A stretch of DNA of 64,000 bases from assembly GCF_004342265.1 (NCBI RefSeq), contig NZ_SMCS01000002.1, positions 1 through 64,000 on the forward strand. The letters run 5' to 3'. The stretch is from Luteibacter rhizovicinus. Lineage in GTDB: Bacteria; Pseudomonadota; Gammaproteobacteria; Xanthomonadales; Rhodanobacteraceae. Within the stretch, counting starts at the first letter, position 1. Each line of letters begins with the position of its first letter. Positions 43,757 through 53,700 of the stretch are shown piece by piece. Both the position numbers and the translations under genes were made by a program. A model generated the notes under the pieces. That model made no database searches, had not been told where the DNA came from, and saw only the letters and a list, made by a program, of their open reading frames with translations.

Positions 43757-44313
43757 CGTCCATGTTCCGCCCCATGCTGGCCCTGGGCCTTGCCTTCGCC
43801 CTGCCCGTCGCCGCGCATGCCGCCGACTACACTGCCCAGCCTGCCAGCACGCTCGGTTTCAGCGGTAAATTCCAGGGTGCGCAGTTCGATGGCACCTTCA
43901 AGAAGTTCACCGCGGCGATCAGTTACGACCCGGCCAATCTGGCTTCCTCGAAATTCGACGTGACGGTGGATGTCGCCAGCGCAACGACCGGCGATGCCGA
44001 TCGCGACGGTGCGCTGCCCGGCAGCGATTTCTTCGATGCATCGAAATTCCCGAAGGCGCATTACCTCACGACAGGTTTCACCAAGGACGCCAGCGGCGCG
44101 ATTACGGCGCACGGCAACCTGACGCTGCACGGCGTGACCAAGCCCGTCGACCTTATCGTGACGTTCACACCGAAAACCGGCAGCGCGACCCTCGCGGTGA
44201 AGGGTGCGGTCAAGCGCCTGGACTTCGGCGTGGGCAGCGGCGAATACAAGGACACCGGCACGATCGCCGACGCAGTCGAGATCAACGGTAACCTCCAGCT
44301 GCTGCCGAAGTAA
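43753..44313 (+). CDS. YceI-family periplasmic protein 2
   Basis: Second lipocalin-like protein, 186 aa, signal peptide MTSMFRPMLALGLAFALPVAAHA. YTAQPASTLGFSGKFQGAQF, FDVTVDVASATTGDADRDG, HYLTTGFTKDASGAITAHGN and LTLHGVTKPVDLIVTF are the YceI blocks. ATGA overlap with the b561 stop shows coupling. It is about 22 residues shorter than YceI 1. Confidence 0.9.
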   Translation: MTSMFRPMLALGLAFALPVAAHAADYTAQPASTLGFSGKFQGAQFDGTFKKFTAAISYDPANLASSKFDVTVDVASATTGDADRDGALPGSDFFDASKFPKAHYLTTGFTKDASGAITAHGNLTLHGVTKPVDLIVTFTPKTGSATLAVKGAVKRLDFGVGSGEYKDTGTIADAVEINGNLQLLPK

Positions 44314-44324
44314 GCAAGGTACGC

Positions 44325-45677
44325 ATGCCGTCTTTCTGGGATCGCGTGCGCGGCTTCGCAAGTCGCGCACGCACGCCGCCATCCTCCTCGCCACCCTCGC
44401 CCGCGACCGCGGACGGCGTGGCCCGAAGCCTGCGCGACCTGCTCGACGATCCCTCGATTCCCGCCGATGTGCGCACGTCCCTGGCGGACGATTTCGCGCG
44501 CATCGAGGCCATGCTCGCGCGCATCGAAAACGGTGAACTGCATGTCGCCGTGTTCGGCCGGGTATCGGCGGGCAAGTCGGCGTTGGGCAATGCGCTGCTC
44601 CGGCGCGGAGCGTTCACGGTAGGCGTGCTGCACGGCACGACGACCGACGCGAATCCAGCTCGCCTCGACGAAGCCGCGCACGATGGGCTGGTCCTTATCG
44701 ACACGCCCGGCATCAACGAACTGGGTGGCGAGGAACGCGAGCACCTCGCTTTCGAAGTCGCCGAAGTCAGCGACCTGGTGGTCTTCGTCGCCGACGGCGA
44801 CCTGACCCGCGAGGAGCGCGATGCGCTGCGCACGCTGGCCGAAACGCGACGTCCGCTGATCGTCGCGCTGAACAAGATCGATCGCTATACCGACGACGAA
44901 CGCGAGGGCTTGCTCGAACGTCTTCGCGAGCATACGAAAGGCCTCGTGCGACCCGAAGACGTGATCGGCGTCGCCGCGCTTCCCTCGCCGAAAGTCTTTG
45001 TCGAAGTGGACGAACGCGGTCGCGAAGTACGACACGAACGCGCCATGCCGGCGGATGTGCGCGCCTTGCGCGAACGCCTGCTAGCCATCGCCGAGCGCGA
45101 GGGCAAGGCATTGTCGTCAGTCAACGCGGGTCTGTTCGCCGGCCGGTTGACCGACCAGGTCAGCGAACGGATCGCAACGGCGCGCCGCGATCTGGCCGGT
45201 CGCCTCATCAGGCAGTACTGCATTGCGAAGGGCGTCGCGGTGGCGCTCAATCCGGTGCCGGTGGCCGACCTTCTGGTCGCCGCCGGCCTGGACGCGGCCA
45301 TGGTGGTTCAGTTGAGCCGCGTCTATGGCCTGCCGCTGACCCGCAGCGAGTCCGGGCGGCTTGTCGCCGTGATTTCGGCGCAACTGGCCGCCCTGATGGG
45401 TGCCATCTGGGGCATGCAACTAGCCGCGTCGGCGCTGAAGGGACTGAGCGGCGGCCTTTCCATTGTGGTCACCGCCGCCGCGCAGGGCGCACTCGGCTGG
45501 TATGCGACCGTCCTCATCGGCCGCGCCGCCGAGCGCTATCTGGTCGCGGGCAAGTCATGGGGCGAATACGGCGCGAAACGCGCTGTCGCGGATATCGTGG
45601 CCAGCCTGGACCGCGACTCGATCCTGCGCGAAGCGCGGGAGGAGATTCTGAAGCGGTTGAAGACCCGTCACGCCTGA
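44325..45677 (+). CDS. Era-like GTPase with C-terminal DUF697 (YcjX/YcjF-like)
   Basis: GTPase of 450 aa, 12 nt after YceI 2 on the same strand. The N-terminal 75 residues are Pro/Ala-rich, soluble. The G domain covers about 74-200: P-loop [21 protein letters not shown] (G2), LIDTPGINE (G3), LNKIDR (G4). Residues about 290-420 form the DUF697 domain with hydrophobic helices ([52 protein letters not shown]). It has no N-terminal TM, unlike the gene at 40812. The role is unknown; membrane-associated GTPases of this type are sometimes stress-linked. Confidence 0.85.
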   Translation: MPSFWDRVRGFASRARTPPSSSPPSPATADGVARSLRDLLDDPSIPADVRTSLADDFARIEAMLARIENGELHVAVFGRVSAGKSALGNALLRRGAFTVGVLHGTTTDANPARLDEAAHDGLVLIDTPGINELGGEEREHLAFEVAEVSDLVVFVADGDLTREERDALRTLAETRRPLIVALNKIDRYTDDEREGLLERLREHTKGLVRPEDVIGVAALPSPKVFVEVDERGREVRHERAMPADVRALRERLLAIAEREGKALSSVNAGLFAGRLTDQVSERIATARRDLAGRLIRQYCIAKGVAVALNPVPVADLLVAAGLDAAMVVQLSRVYGLPLTRSESGRLVAVISAQLAALMGAIWGMQLAASALKGLSGGLSIVVTAAAQGALGWYATVLIGRAAERYLVAGKSWGEYGAKRAVADIVASLDRDSILREAREEILKRLKTRHA

Positions 45678-45685
45678 CCACCCTT

Positions 45686-45703
45686 GCAGGAGCGCGCTCC
45701 TGC
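45686..45703. repeat. Perfect 18-bp palindrome after the GTPase gene
   Basis: GCAGGAGCGCGCTCCTGC lies between the stop of the GTPase gene (45677) and the convergent glutaredoxin-like gene. It belongs to the GCAG(G/A)AGCGCGC motif family seen at 19106. It can form a stem for both transcripts but has no T-run. Confidence 0.6.
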
Positions 45704-45719
45704 GACAAACAACAGCCGG

Positions 45720-45947
45720 TCAGCCTTCCGCGAACGCGCGCACGGCTTCCACGTCGAACGGCCAGTCCAGTTCTGCCCCATCCGCACGGCGCAGCACGGG
45801 AACGCGGATGCCGTAGCGCGCTTCCAGCCCCTCGTCGTCGTCGATCCACTCACTGTGGAAATCCGGCAGCCGGGCTTCGGCCAGAAGGGCCAGCGCCTGG
45901 TCGCAAAGGTGGCAGTCGTCGCGTTGGAACAGAACGAAATCGGGCAT
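45720..45947 (-). CDS. Glutaredoxin-family protein
   Basis: Small thiol-redox protein of 75 aa, thioredoxin fold. [20 protein letters not shown] has the CxxC pair Cys12/Cys15 with His-Leu between. The cis-Pro is in [12 protein letters not shown] (about 50). The small size and DDCHLC motif fit the DUF836/YruB-like glutaredoxin group. It is transcribed toward the GTPase and divergent from sdaA. Confidence 0.85.
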   Translation of the reverse strand: MPDFVLFQRDDCHLCDQALALLAEARLPDFHSEWIDDDEGLEARYGIRVPVLRRADGAELDWPFDVEAVRAFAEG

Positions 45948-46018
45948 GCGCGGGTGTATGGGGTCGGAGTCGGCAAGGCGTAGAATACCCGGCTATCCCC
46001 ACATCGCCGTATTCCCCC

Positions 46019-47401
<1,383 letters not shown>

Positions 47402-47476
47402 GCTCTCGCGCTTGTTTGCTCTCTAGTTGCTCTCTGTGGGAGCAATAGAAAGCACCAGGAGGCCCGACGTCGTCGA

Positions 47477-47857
47477 TCAGCGCTGCGGGCAAAGCCTCGG
47501 CAAGCGTTCGACGATCTCTACGCGCACGGGCTCGTCCTCTCCCCACCAGTTGGCCACGGCGGAATAGCAGACGCGCAGTTTGCCGCTGCGCGTATCGAAG
47601 CGCTGGCGGCTGGTGAAGGCAAAACACGACACGCTGGCCAGATTGCCGCGCTCACGCATGGTCTGCGCGCACAGGCGTACGGCCGCCACCGGGTCTTCGC
47701 CCGGATAGAGGGTGAAATAGAACCCCTTGGAGGTCCTGTCATAGGACTCCGAGTCGATCAACCTACCTTTATCGCTCCACTCGCTGGCGGCATTCACCCC
47801 GCCGCTTACCGACATAGCGACAACGAACACGCCGCAGACGGTCAATACCGAACGCAT
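47477..47857 (-). CDS. Hypothetical secreted protein
   Basis: Exported protein of 126 aa, signal peptide MRSVLTVCGVFVVAMSVSGGVNA. The mature 102 residues contain three Cys (LCAQTM, SCFAF, RVCYSA) plus a C-terminal LCPQR. No family was recognised. FYFTLYPGEDPVAAVRLCAQ and YSAVANWWGEDEPVRVE suggest a compact alpha/beta fold. It stands alone between sdaA and the permease gene, on the opposite strand. Confidence 0.7.
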   Translation of the reverse strand: MRSVLTVCGVFVVAMSVSGGVNAASEWSDKGRLIDSESYDRTSKGFYFTLYPGEDPVAAVRLCAQTMRERGNLASVSCFAFTSRQRFDTRSGKLRVCYSAVANWWGEDEPVRVEIVERLPRLCPQR

Positions 47858-48027
47858 CCGAACCCCTTCTTCCAGGCTGCGCCCGGCAGTGTATCGCTCC
47901 CGGCCGAGACCGGGGTGAAGTGCCCCTGCCGGTCAGCACGGCTGACAGGTGGCGCCGGGGCTGTCATCATCCCGCCCTTGTGCCGCCTTGAGGGACCTCC
48001 CTGGTCTCCCATCCGACCGGAGTTTAC

Positions 48028-49695
48028 ATGTCTCATAGCGCTATCCGCCGCGACGTCGGCGCCTTTGCCCTCATGCTTACCGGCCTGGGCTCGATCATTG
48101 GCTCAGGCTGGCTCTTCGGTGCATGGCATGCCGCCCAGCTCGCAGGACCCGGCGCTATTTACGCGTGGATTCTCGGCGCGGTCATCATTCTCTTCATCGC
48201 CCTGACCTACGCCGAGCTTGGCGCGATGTTCCCCGAATCGGGCGGCATGGTGCGTTACGGTCATTATTCGCACGGCTCGCTGGTGGGCTTCATCGCCGGC
48301 TGGGCGAACTGGATCGCGATCGTTTCGGTGATTCCGGTCGAAGCCGAAGCCTCGGTGCAGTACATGGCCTCCTGGCCGTGGGAATGGGCGCAGTGGGCCA
48401 AGAGCCTGTATGTCGTCACCGAAGGTCATGGAGAACTTTCCCCGCCCGGCCTCGCCATCGCCGGCGTCCTGGTCATGGTGTACTTCTTCCTGAACTTCTG
48501 GAGCGTGAAGCTGTTCGCCAAGAGCAACACGGCTATCACGATCTTCAAACTCGTCGTGCCGGCCGCGACCGCGATCGCCCTGATGATGACGAGCTTCCAC
48601 TGGGAGAACTTCAAGATCGGCGCGCATGGCGGCACGCACGCTTTCAATCTCTCCTCGATCCTGACGGCCGTGGCCATCAGCGGTATTGTCTTCAGCTTCA
48701 ACGGCTTCCAGAGCCCCGTGAACCTGGCCGGCGAAGCGCGCAATCCGGGCCGCAGCGTTCCGTTCGCGGTCATCGGTTCGATCCTGCTCGCCACGGTGGT
48801 CTATGTGCTGCTCCAGGTCGCCTTCCTCGGCGCCGTGCCGCCGGAACATCTGCACGAAGGCTGGGCCGGCCTGAACTACAGCTCGCCGTTCGCACAGCTG
48901 GCAACGGCATTGGCGCTGAACTGGATGGCGATCCTGCTGTATGCGGACGCCTTCATCAGCCCAAGCGGCACGGGCGCGACCTATACCGCCACCACCGCGC
49001 GCATGATTTACGCGATGGAGCGCAACGGCTCGCTGCCGAAGATCTTCGGTCACATCCATCCGCGCTTCGGCATTCCGCGTCCGGCGATGTGGCTGAACCT
49101 GGCCGTGTCGTTCGTGTTCCTGTTCTTCTTCCGCGGCTGGGGTACGTTGGCGGCAGTGATCTCGGTCGCCACGATCATCTCGTACCTGACCGGCCCGGTC
49201 AGCGTGATGACCCTGCGCCGTACCGCTCCCGAACTGAAGCGTCCGCTGCGTATCTCGGGGCTGCCGGTGCTTGCCGCCCTGGCCTTCATCTTCGCGACCG
49301 AACTGCTGTACTGGGCAAGATGGCCGCTGACCGGCGAAATCATCCTGCTGATGGTCGTCGCGCTGCCGATCTACTTCTACTATCAGGCCAAGACCGGCTG
49401 GGAAGACTTCGGCCGCCAGCTGAAGGGCGCGTGGTGGCTGATCGTCTACCTGCCCGTGATCGCAGCCATCTCCTGGGCCGGCAGCTCGACCTTCGGCGGA
49501 CACGACTACATTCCCTATGGCTGGGATCTGCTGGTCGTCGCGATCTTCGGCACGGTCTTCTACTTCTGGGGCATCTCGTCCGGCTGGCGTACGCCGACCG
49601 TCGATGCGGCGCGTTTCGACGCGCAGGAGCACCCCGGCGCGATCGTCGAGCCGCCGGATGCGGACGAGACGGCACGGATCACGGGTCACCGCTGA
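48028..49695 (+). CDS. APC-family amino acid permease
   Basis: Inner-membrane transporter of 555 aa. Twelve helices are predicted. The N-terminus ALMLTGLGSIIGSGWLFGAW has the conserved TM1 GSG substrate motif. Other blocks are FSFNGFQSPVNLAGEARNPG, TYTATTARMIYAMERNGSLP and FRGWGTLAAVISVATIISYL. The protein is longer at the C-terminus than typical APC carriers, with a hydrophilic tail of about 40 residues. Substrate cannot be assigned from sequence. A strong terminator follows at 49716. Confidence 0.88.
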   Translation: MSHSAIRRDVGAFALMLTGLGSIIGSGWLFGAWHAAQLAGPGAIYAWILGAVIILFIALTYAELGAMFPESGGMVRYGHYSHGSLVGFIAGWANWIAIVSVIPVEAEASVQYMASWPWEWAQWAKSLYVVTEGHGELSPPGLAIAGVLVMVYFFLNFWSVKLFAKSNTAITIFKLVVPAATAIALMMTSFHWENFKIGAHGGTHAFNLSSILTAVAISGIVFSFNGFQSPVNLAGEARNPGRSVPFAVIGSILLATVVYVLLQVAFLGAVPPEHLHEGWAGLNYSSPFAQLATALALNWMAILLYADAFISPSGTGATYTATTARMIYAMERNGSLPKIFGHIHPRFGIPRPAMWLNLAVSFVFLFFFRGWGTLAAVISVATIISYLTGPVSVMTLRRTAPELKRPLRISGLPVLAALAFIFATELLYWARWPLTGEIILLMVVALPIYFYYQAKTGWEDFGRQLKGAWWLIVYLPVIAAISWAGSSTFGGHDYIPYGWDLLVVAIFGTVFYFWGISSGWRTPTVDAARFDAQEHPGAIVEPPDADETARITGHR

Positions 49696-49715
49696 GGCGA
49701 CCCAACCTGGATGAG

Positions 49716-49750
49716 AAAACAGCCGGCGCAAGCCGGCTGTTTTCGTTTGA
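49716..49750 (+). terminator. Rho-independent terminator after the permease gene
   Basis: AAAACAGCCGGC (49716-49727), loop GCAA, GCCGGCTGTTTT (49732-49743), then TCGTTT. The stem is perfect and the A/T ends make it bidirectional. Confidence 0.9.
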
Positions 49751-49873
49751 GCGCCGTGAAATTAAGGCGTCATTTTCAGAATCGTCTGAGAGATGTCTCC
49801 ACCAACCCGATACATCCTGAACCTTCCACGTGGACATCTCCCGCGACAACCGGAAGGCACAAGGAAAAACGTC

Positions 49874-51400
49874 GTGATCCAACTATCGAAACAGAAGCAA
49901 CGCATTCAGATCGCCGTCGCGAGCCTCGCGGCGCTCGCCATTCTCGGAACGCTCCCCGCGCGAGCCACGGACGACCCGCATATCACGCAACTCGCCGCGA
50001 CGTCGAACGCACCATTGCTACTTTCCACGGCCCCCGGCGCCGAACGCTTCCGCCCGGTCGGCAAGCTGATGGCGGCGTCCCACTGCACAGCAACGCTGAT
50101 TGCCGGCGAAGGCCCCGTCGATCCGCAACGACCGGCGCTGATCCTCACGGCAGGGCATTGCGCCGCTCACGACCTTGGAGACAATAACGCGATCGTCGAT
50201 GCGCCCGCGGACTCCGCATGGCGCTACACGCCCGCGTACTTTATCGATACGCAACCGGCACATACCTCATTCGCGGTGGAACGCGTGCTGTATGCCACGA
50301 TGAAATCCATCGATCTGGCCGTCATGCAGCTCGACGCGACCTATGGCGATCTGGCTGCGGTGGGTATCGCGCCGATGCGCCTCGAACCGACGGCAACGAC
50401 GATCGCCACACCCATCGAACTAACCCACGTTCCCATCATTGGCGTGCCGGACGAAGAACGCTACCTGCGCCATTCGCTATGCACGGCGAACGAAGCAAGG
50501 CGACTCTTCGAGGACCGGCATCCATGGTTCTGGACGTCCGCGGTTCCGAACGACTGCGAGGGCGTCGCGGGCGGGACCTCCGGTTCACCCGTCGTGCTGC
50601 GCGACCGCGCAAGCGTTATCGGCGTCCTGAATACGACCGTCGACGAAAGCAACGGATGCGGTTCGGGGCGTCCATGCGAGCTGGTCGAAGGCGAAGGTAT
50701 GCCGCGCGAAGGCAGCAGTTATTTCATTCCCATCGACAGCATCGCACGCGCCTTCACCACCGATGGGATATTCGATGTCGACCTGCTCGATCCCGGTTCC
50801 GGTATTGCCCTTACCCGTACGGGACATTGGTCTACGCGCGAACTTGTCGCCGACGCGGAAGGCAACATGCACCCGGCCATCTGGAACCTGCAAGCCAGCA
50901 CCCAGTTCGACGAACTCCGCTACAAAGTGGGTTTCGCCCAGACCCTGGACTGCGCCATCACAGAGGGCTACAGCGCTGCACTACGTACTACGGACCAGCC
51001 CCTTATCAACCTGCCCACGCCGACACGCGAAGGCATCTATGGCATGTGCATCGTCGGACGAACGAATGGCGACTCCGACTGGCAGAAACCGGAATACGCG
51101 TCGGTAAAACTCCGTCAGATCGACGAAACACCGCCGACGCTTACACCTCTTATCGCCGTCCTTCGGGAAACCGAAGAAAAATGGGATGTCTACGGCGCCA
51201 CGCAACCCAGCGAAGTGAGCAGCGTCCAGATCAAATTCGGGCCCCGAGCCACCACGGACTGCGATGTCGACGAGGGCTACCACTACGCCGATGCGCATTG
51301 GGAGACGCTATCCAGGGCGCGCGCACCGTGGCGGTTCTGTGCACGCGGTGCCGATCTGGCCGGCAACCCCTCACCGGTCACGTGGCGCGACTTCGAGTAA
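49874..51400 (+). CDS. Secreted trypsin-like serine protease
   Basis: Exported protein of 508 aa. The start is GTG at 49874, 9 nt after AAGGAA; the frame back to 49793 has no signal peptide. MIQLSKQKQRIQIAVASLAALAILGTLPARA is the signal region. Catalytic triad: His95 (ILTAGHCAA), Asp147 (SIDLAVMQL), Ser238 (GGTSGSPVV). Cys in NDCEGVAGG and GCGSGRPCE may form a disulfide. The last ~220 residues are beta-rich and unlike trypsin, with Cys pairs (LDCAITEGY, GMCIVG, TDCDVDEGYHY, FCARGADLAGNP), perhaps Ig-like domains for substrate or surface binding. It stands alone. Confidence 0.85.
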   Translation: MIQLSKQKQRIQIAVASLAALAILGTLPARATDDPHITQLAATSNAPLLLSTAPGAERFRPVGKLMAASHCTATLIAGEGPVDPQRPALILTAGHCAAHDLGDNNAIVDAPADSAWRYTPAYFIDTQPAHTSFAVERVLYATMKSIDLAVMQLDATYGDLAAVGIAPMRLEPTATTIATPIELTHVPIIGVPDEERYLRHSLCTANEARRLFEDRHPWFWTSAVPNDCEGVAGGTSGSPVVLRDRASVIGVLNTTVDESNGCGSGRPCELVEGEGMPREGSSYFIPIDSIARAFTTDGIFDVDLLDPGSGIALTRTGHWSTRELVADAEGNMHPAIWNLQASTQFDELRYKVGFAQTLDCAITEGYSAALRTTDQPLINLPTPTREGIYGMCIVGRTNGDSDWQKPEYASVKLRQIDETPPTLTPLIAVLRETEEKWDVYGATQPSEVSSVQIKFGPRATTDCDVDEGYHYADAHWETLSRARAPWRFCARGADLAGNPSPVTWRDFE

Positions 51401-51435
51401 AAATAAGGACTCGGGACGGGGCACCCTGTCCCGAG
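51401..51435 (-). terminator. Terminator of the metX-metB-hom operon
   Basis: On the minus strand CTCGGGAC..GTCCCGAG (51435-51410) is an 8-bp stem extended by a partial GGG/CCC, followed by TCCTTATTTTT. It lies six bases after the hom stop. Confidence 0.65.
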
Positions 51436-51440
51436 CAGGA

Positions 51441-52511
51441 TTAGCCCAACGCGAGCACGTCGCCCAGAAGTGCCTGCGCCGTGATTTCCGGTCCCGCACC
51501 CGGTCCCTGAATCACCAGCGGCTGCGCGTGATAACGCGTGGTCGTCAGCGCGAACTGGTTGTCGGTCCCGGACAGACGCGCGGCTGGATGATCCGCCGGA
51601 ACCTCGACCAACCCCACCCTTGCCCGGCCGCGCTGGTTCAGCCGCGCCAGATAGCGAAGCACCGTGCCGCGCGACCGCGCGGCGGCCTGCCGCTCGCGCA
51701 ACGGCGCATCCAGTTCGCCGAGACGATCGAGGAAGGCCTTCGTTTCGATGCCACGCAATGCTTCGGGCACGAGACTCTCGATTTCCACTTCATCGCTACC
51801 CAGTGCGAAACCGGCATTGCGCGCGATGATGAGCAGCTTGCGAGCGACATCCTCTCCGGAAAGGTCCGAGCGCGGATCGGGCTCCGTGAAACCCAGGCGC
51901 CGCGCATCGCGCAGCAGTTCGGAAAACGGACGGCTGCCGTCGTACTGATTGAACAGCCACGACAGGGAACCGGAGAACACGCCTTCGAGGGTAAGCAGGC
52001 TATCTCCGCAGCTACGCAAACGGCGCAAGGTCGAAAGCACCGGCAACCCGGCGCCCACGGTCGCGGCATCGCCATAAACCGAACCGCGCCCGCTGGCATT
52101 CTGCAGGGCACGCCAGCCGCCCAACGCACCGCCGGCGAGTGCCTTGTTGGCGGTGACCACGTGGTAGCCGGCTTCCAGCCAATCGGTGTGGCGCCGTGCT
52201 TCGTTGGCACAGGCCGTCGCGTCGACGACCACCTTGCGCACCGCGCCACTGGCATCCAGCGCGGCAAGCAGCGGCCGGTTGTCCCTGCCCTCAGGCGAAC
52301 GCTTCAGCTCTTCTGCAACAGCAGAGCCCTTCAGACCTGCCGCAAGCACATGCTGGCGCCGCGAGTTGGCCGCACCGACCAGACGCAACGAACGGGCGGC
52401 CGGCGTGTCGAGCAAATGGAGCAATGCGCGACCCACGACGCCGGTACCGAGCAGCACCACGGCCGTATGCGGAACGATAGTCTCCGCCGGAGCAACAGCG
52501 ACCGCGTTCAT
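51441..52511 (-). CDS. hom: Homoserine dehydrogenase
   Basis: NAD(P)-dependent enzyme of 356 aa that reduces aspartate semialdehyde to homoserine. The Rossmann start AVVLLGTGVVGRALLHLL, VVTANKALAGG and the catalytic-domain blocks LEGVFSGSLSWLFNQ and GFTEPDPRSDLSGEDVARK are present (Asp/Lys active site in DPRSDLSGEDVARKLLII). No N-terminal aspartokinase and no ACT domain, so it is a monofunctional, truncated-regulatory form. It overlaps metB by 4 nt. It supplies homoserine to MetX of the same operon. Confidence 0.93.
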   Translation of the reverse strand: MNAVAVAPAETIVPHTAVVLLGTGVVGRALLHLLDTPAARSLRLVGAANSRRQHVLAAGLKGSAVAEELKRSPEGRDNRPLLAALDASGAVRKVVVDATACANEARRHTDWLEAGYHVVTANKALAGGALGGWRALQNASGRGSVYGDAATVGAGLPVLSTLRRLRSCGDSLLTLEGVFSGSLSWLFNQYDGSRPFSELLRDARRLGFTEPDPRSDLSGEDVARKLLIIARNAGFALGSDEVEIESLVPEALRGIETKAFLDRLGELDAPLRERQAAARSRGTVLRYLARLNQRGRARVGLVEVPADHPAARLSGTDNQFALTTTRYHAQPLVIQGPGAGPEITAQALLGDVLALG

Positions 52512-53695
52512 GCGCCAACCTTGCGTTTGGGCGCGGCGACGCGTGCGGCCCGTTCGAGCGCGGCATCGAGGTCCGCCAGCAGATCGTCGCCATCCTCGAT
52601 ACCGACCGACAGACGCAGCAGGCTATCGGAGATGCCGGCGACAAGACGTGCTTCGGGGGCCATGGACGCATGCGTCATGGTGGCCGGATGCGCGACGAGG
52701 CTTTCGACGCCACCGAGCGATTCGGCGAGCGAGAAGTAGTGCAGCCCGTCGACGAAGGCTTCGATGGCTTCGACGCCGCCGGCGATCTCAAAGCTGAGCA
52801 TGGCGCCAAAGCCGAGCTGCTGCCGTGCCGCGAGCGCATGGCCAGGATGACTGGCCAGCCCCGGATAGAAGACCCGGCTCACCGCCGAATGGCCGTCCAG
52901 ACGTTCGGCGATGCGATGCGCATTTTCTTCATGGGCGCGCAGACGCACGGCAAGCGTGCGTACGCCGCGCAGGGTCAGGAAGCTGTCGAACGGCGAACCG
53001 GTAAGGCCATTGCAGTTGCCCCACCACTTCAGCTGCTCGGCAACCGCGGGATCGCGCGCGATGACCGCACCGCCCACGACATCGCTGTGACCGTTGATGT
53101 ATTTGGTGGTCGAATGCACGACCAGATCGGCGCCGAGCTTCAACGGTTGCTGCAAAGCCGGCGAAAGGAAGGTGTTGTCCACGACGACGAGCGCACCGGC
53201 GGCATGCGCGGCCTGCGATACGTGGCGAACGTCGGTAATGCGCAGCAGCGGATTGGACGGGGTTTCGATCCACACCAGCGCCGGCTTCGCCGCGAGGCCA
53301 TCGGCCAGCGCCGCCGGGTCGGTGAAGTCAACGAAACGCACCTGGAAGCGTCCCTTCTTCGCCCACGCATCGAGCAGGCGCCAGGTGCCGCCGTAGCAAT
53401 CGTGCGCCGCCAGAACCAGCGCACCGGCGGGCACGAGTTCCAGCGCCAGCGCCACCGCGGACATGCCGCTACCCGTTACCACCGCACCCGCGCCCTCTTC
53501 CAGCTCGGTCAACGCATCGCCGAGCAGGTCGCGCGTGGGATTGCCGCTGCGCGAATAATCGTAAGCGCGCTTGCGACCGAACCCTTCGAACGCATAGTTG
53601 GTGGACAGATGCAGCGGCGGCACGACGGCACCGTGCTGGGTATCGCTTTCGATGCCGGCGCGGACGGCGCGGGTGCAGAGGCGGGAATCGGTCAT
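52508..53695 (-). CDS. metB: Cystathionine gamma-synthase (O-succinylhomoserine-dependent)
   Basis: PLP enzyme of 395 aa of the Cys/Met metabolism family; joins O-succinylhomoserine (or acetyl form) with cysteine. PLP lysine is Lys198 (HSTTKYINGHSDVVGG). Other blocks are AYDYSRSGNPTRDLL and NPLLRITDVRHVSQAAHAAG. A cystathionine beta-lyase or an O-acylhomoserine sulfhydrylase is possible, but position between metX and hom favours MetB. The start at 53695 is 5 nt after the metX stop. Confidence 0.9.
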   Translation of the reverse strand: MTDSRLCTRAVRAGIESDTQHGAVVPPLHLSTNYAFEGFGRKRAYDYSRSGNPTRDLLGDALTELEEGAGAVVTGSGMSAVALALELVPAGALVLAAHDCYGGTWRLLDAWAKKGRFQVRFVDFTDPAALADGLAAKPALVWIETPSNPLLRITDVRHVSQAAHAAGALVVVDNTFLSPALQQPLKLGADLVVHSTTKYINGHSDVVGGAVIARDPAVAEQLKWWGNCNGLTGSPFDSFLTLRGVRTLAVRLRAHEENAHRIAERLDGHSAVSRVFYPGLASHPGHALAARQQLGFGAMLSFEIAGGVEAIEAFVDGLHYFSLAESLGGVESLVAHPATMTHASMAPEARLVAGISDSLLRLSVGIEDGDDLLADLDAALERAARVAAPKRKVGA

Positions 53696-53700
53696 GGGGT

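Noticed and set aside
45557-46018. N-terminal extension of sdaA to 45557
   Set aside because: The extension runs through the glutaredoxin-like gene on the other strand and the family starts at [10 protein letters not shown].
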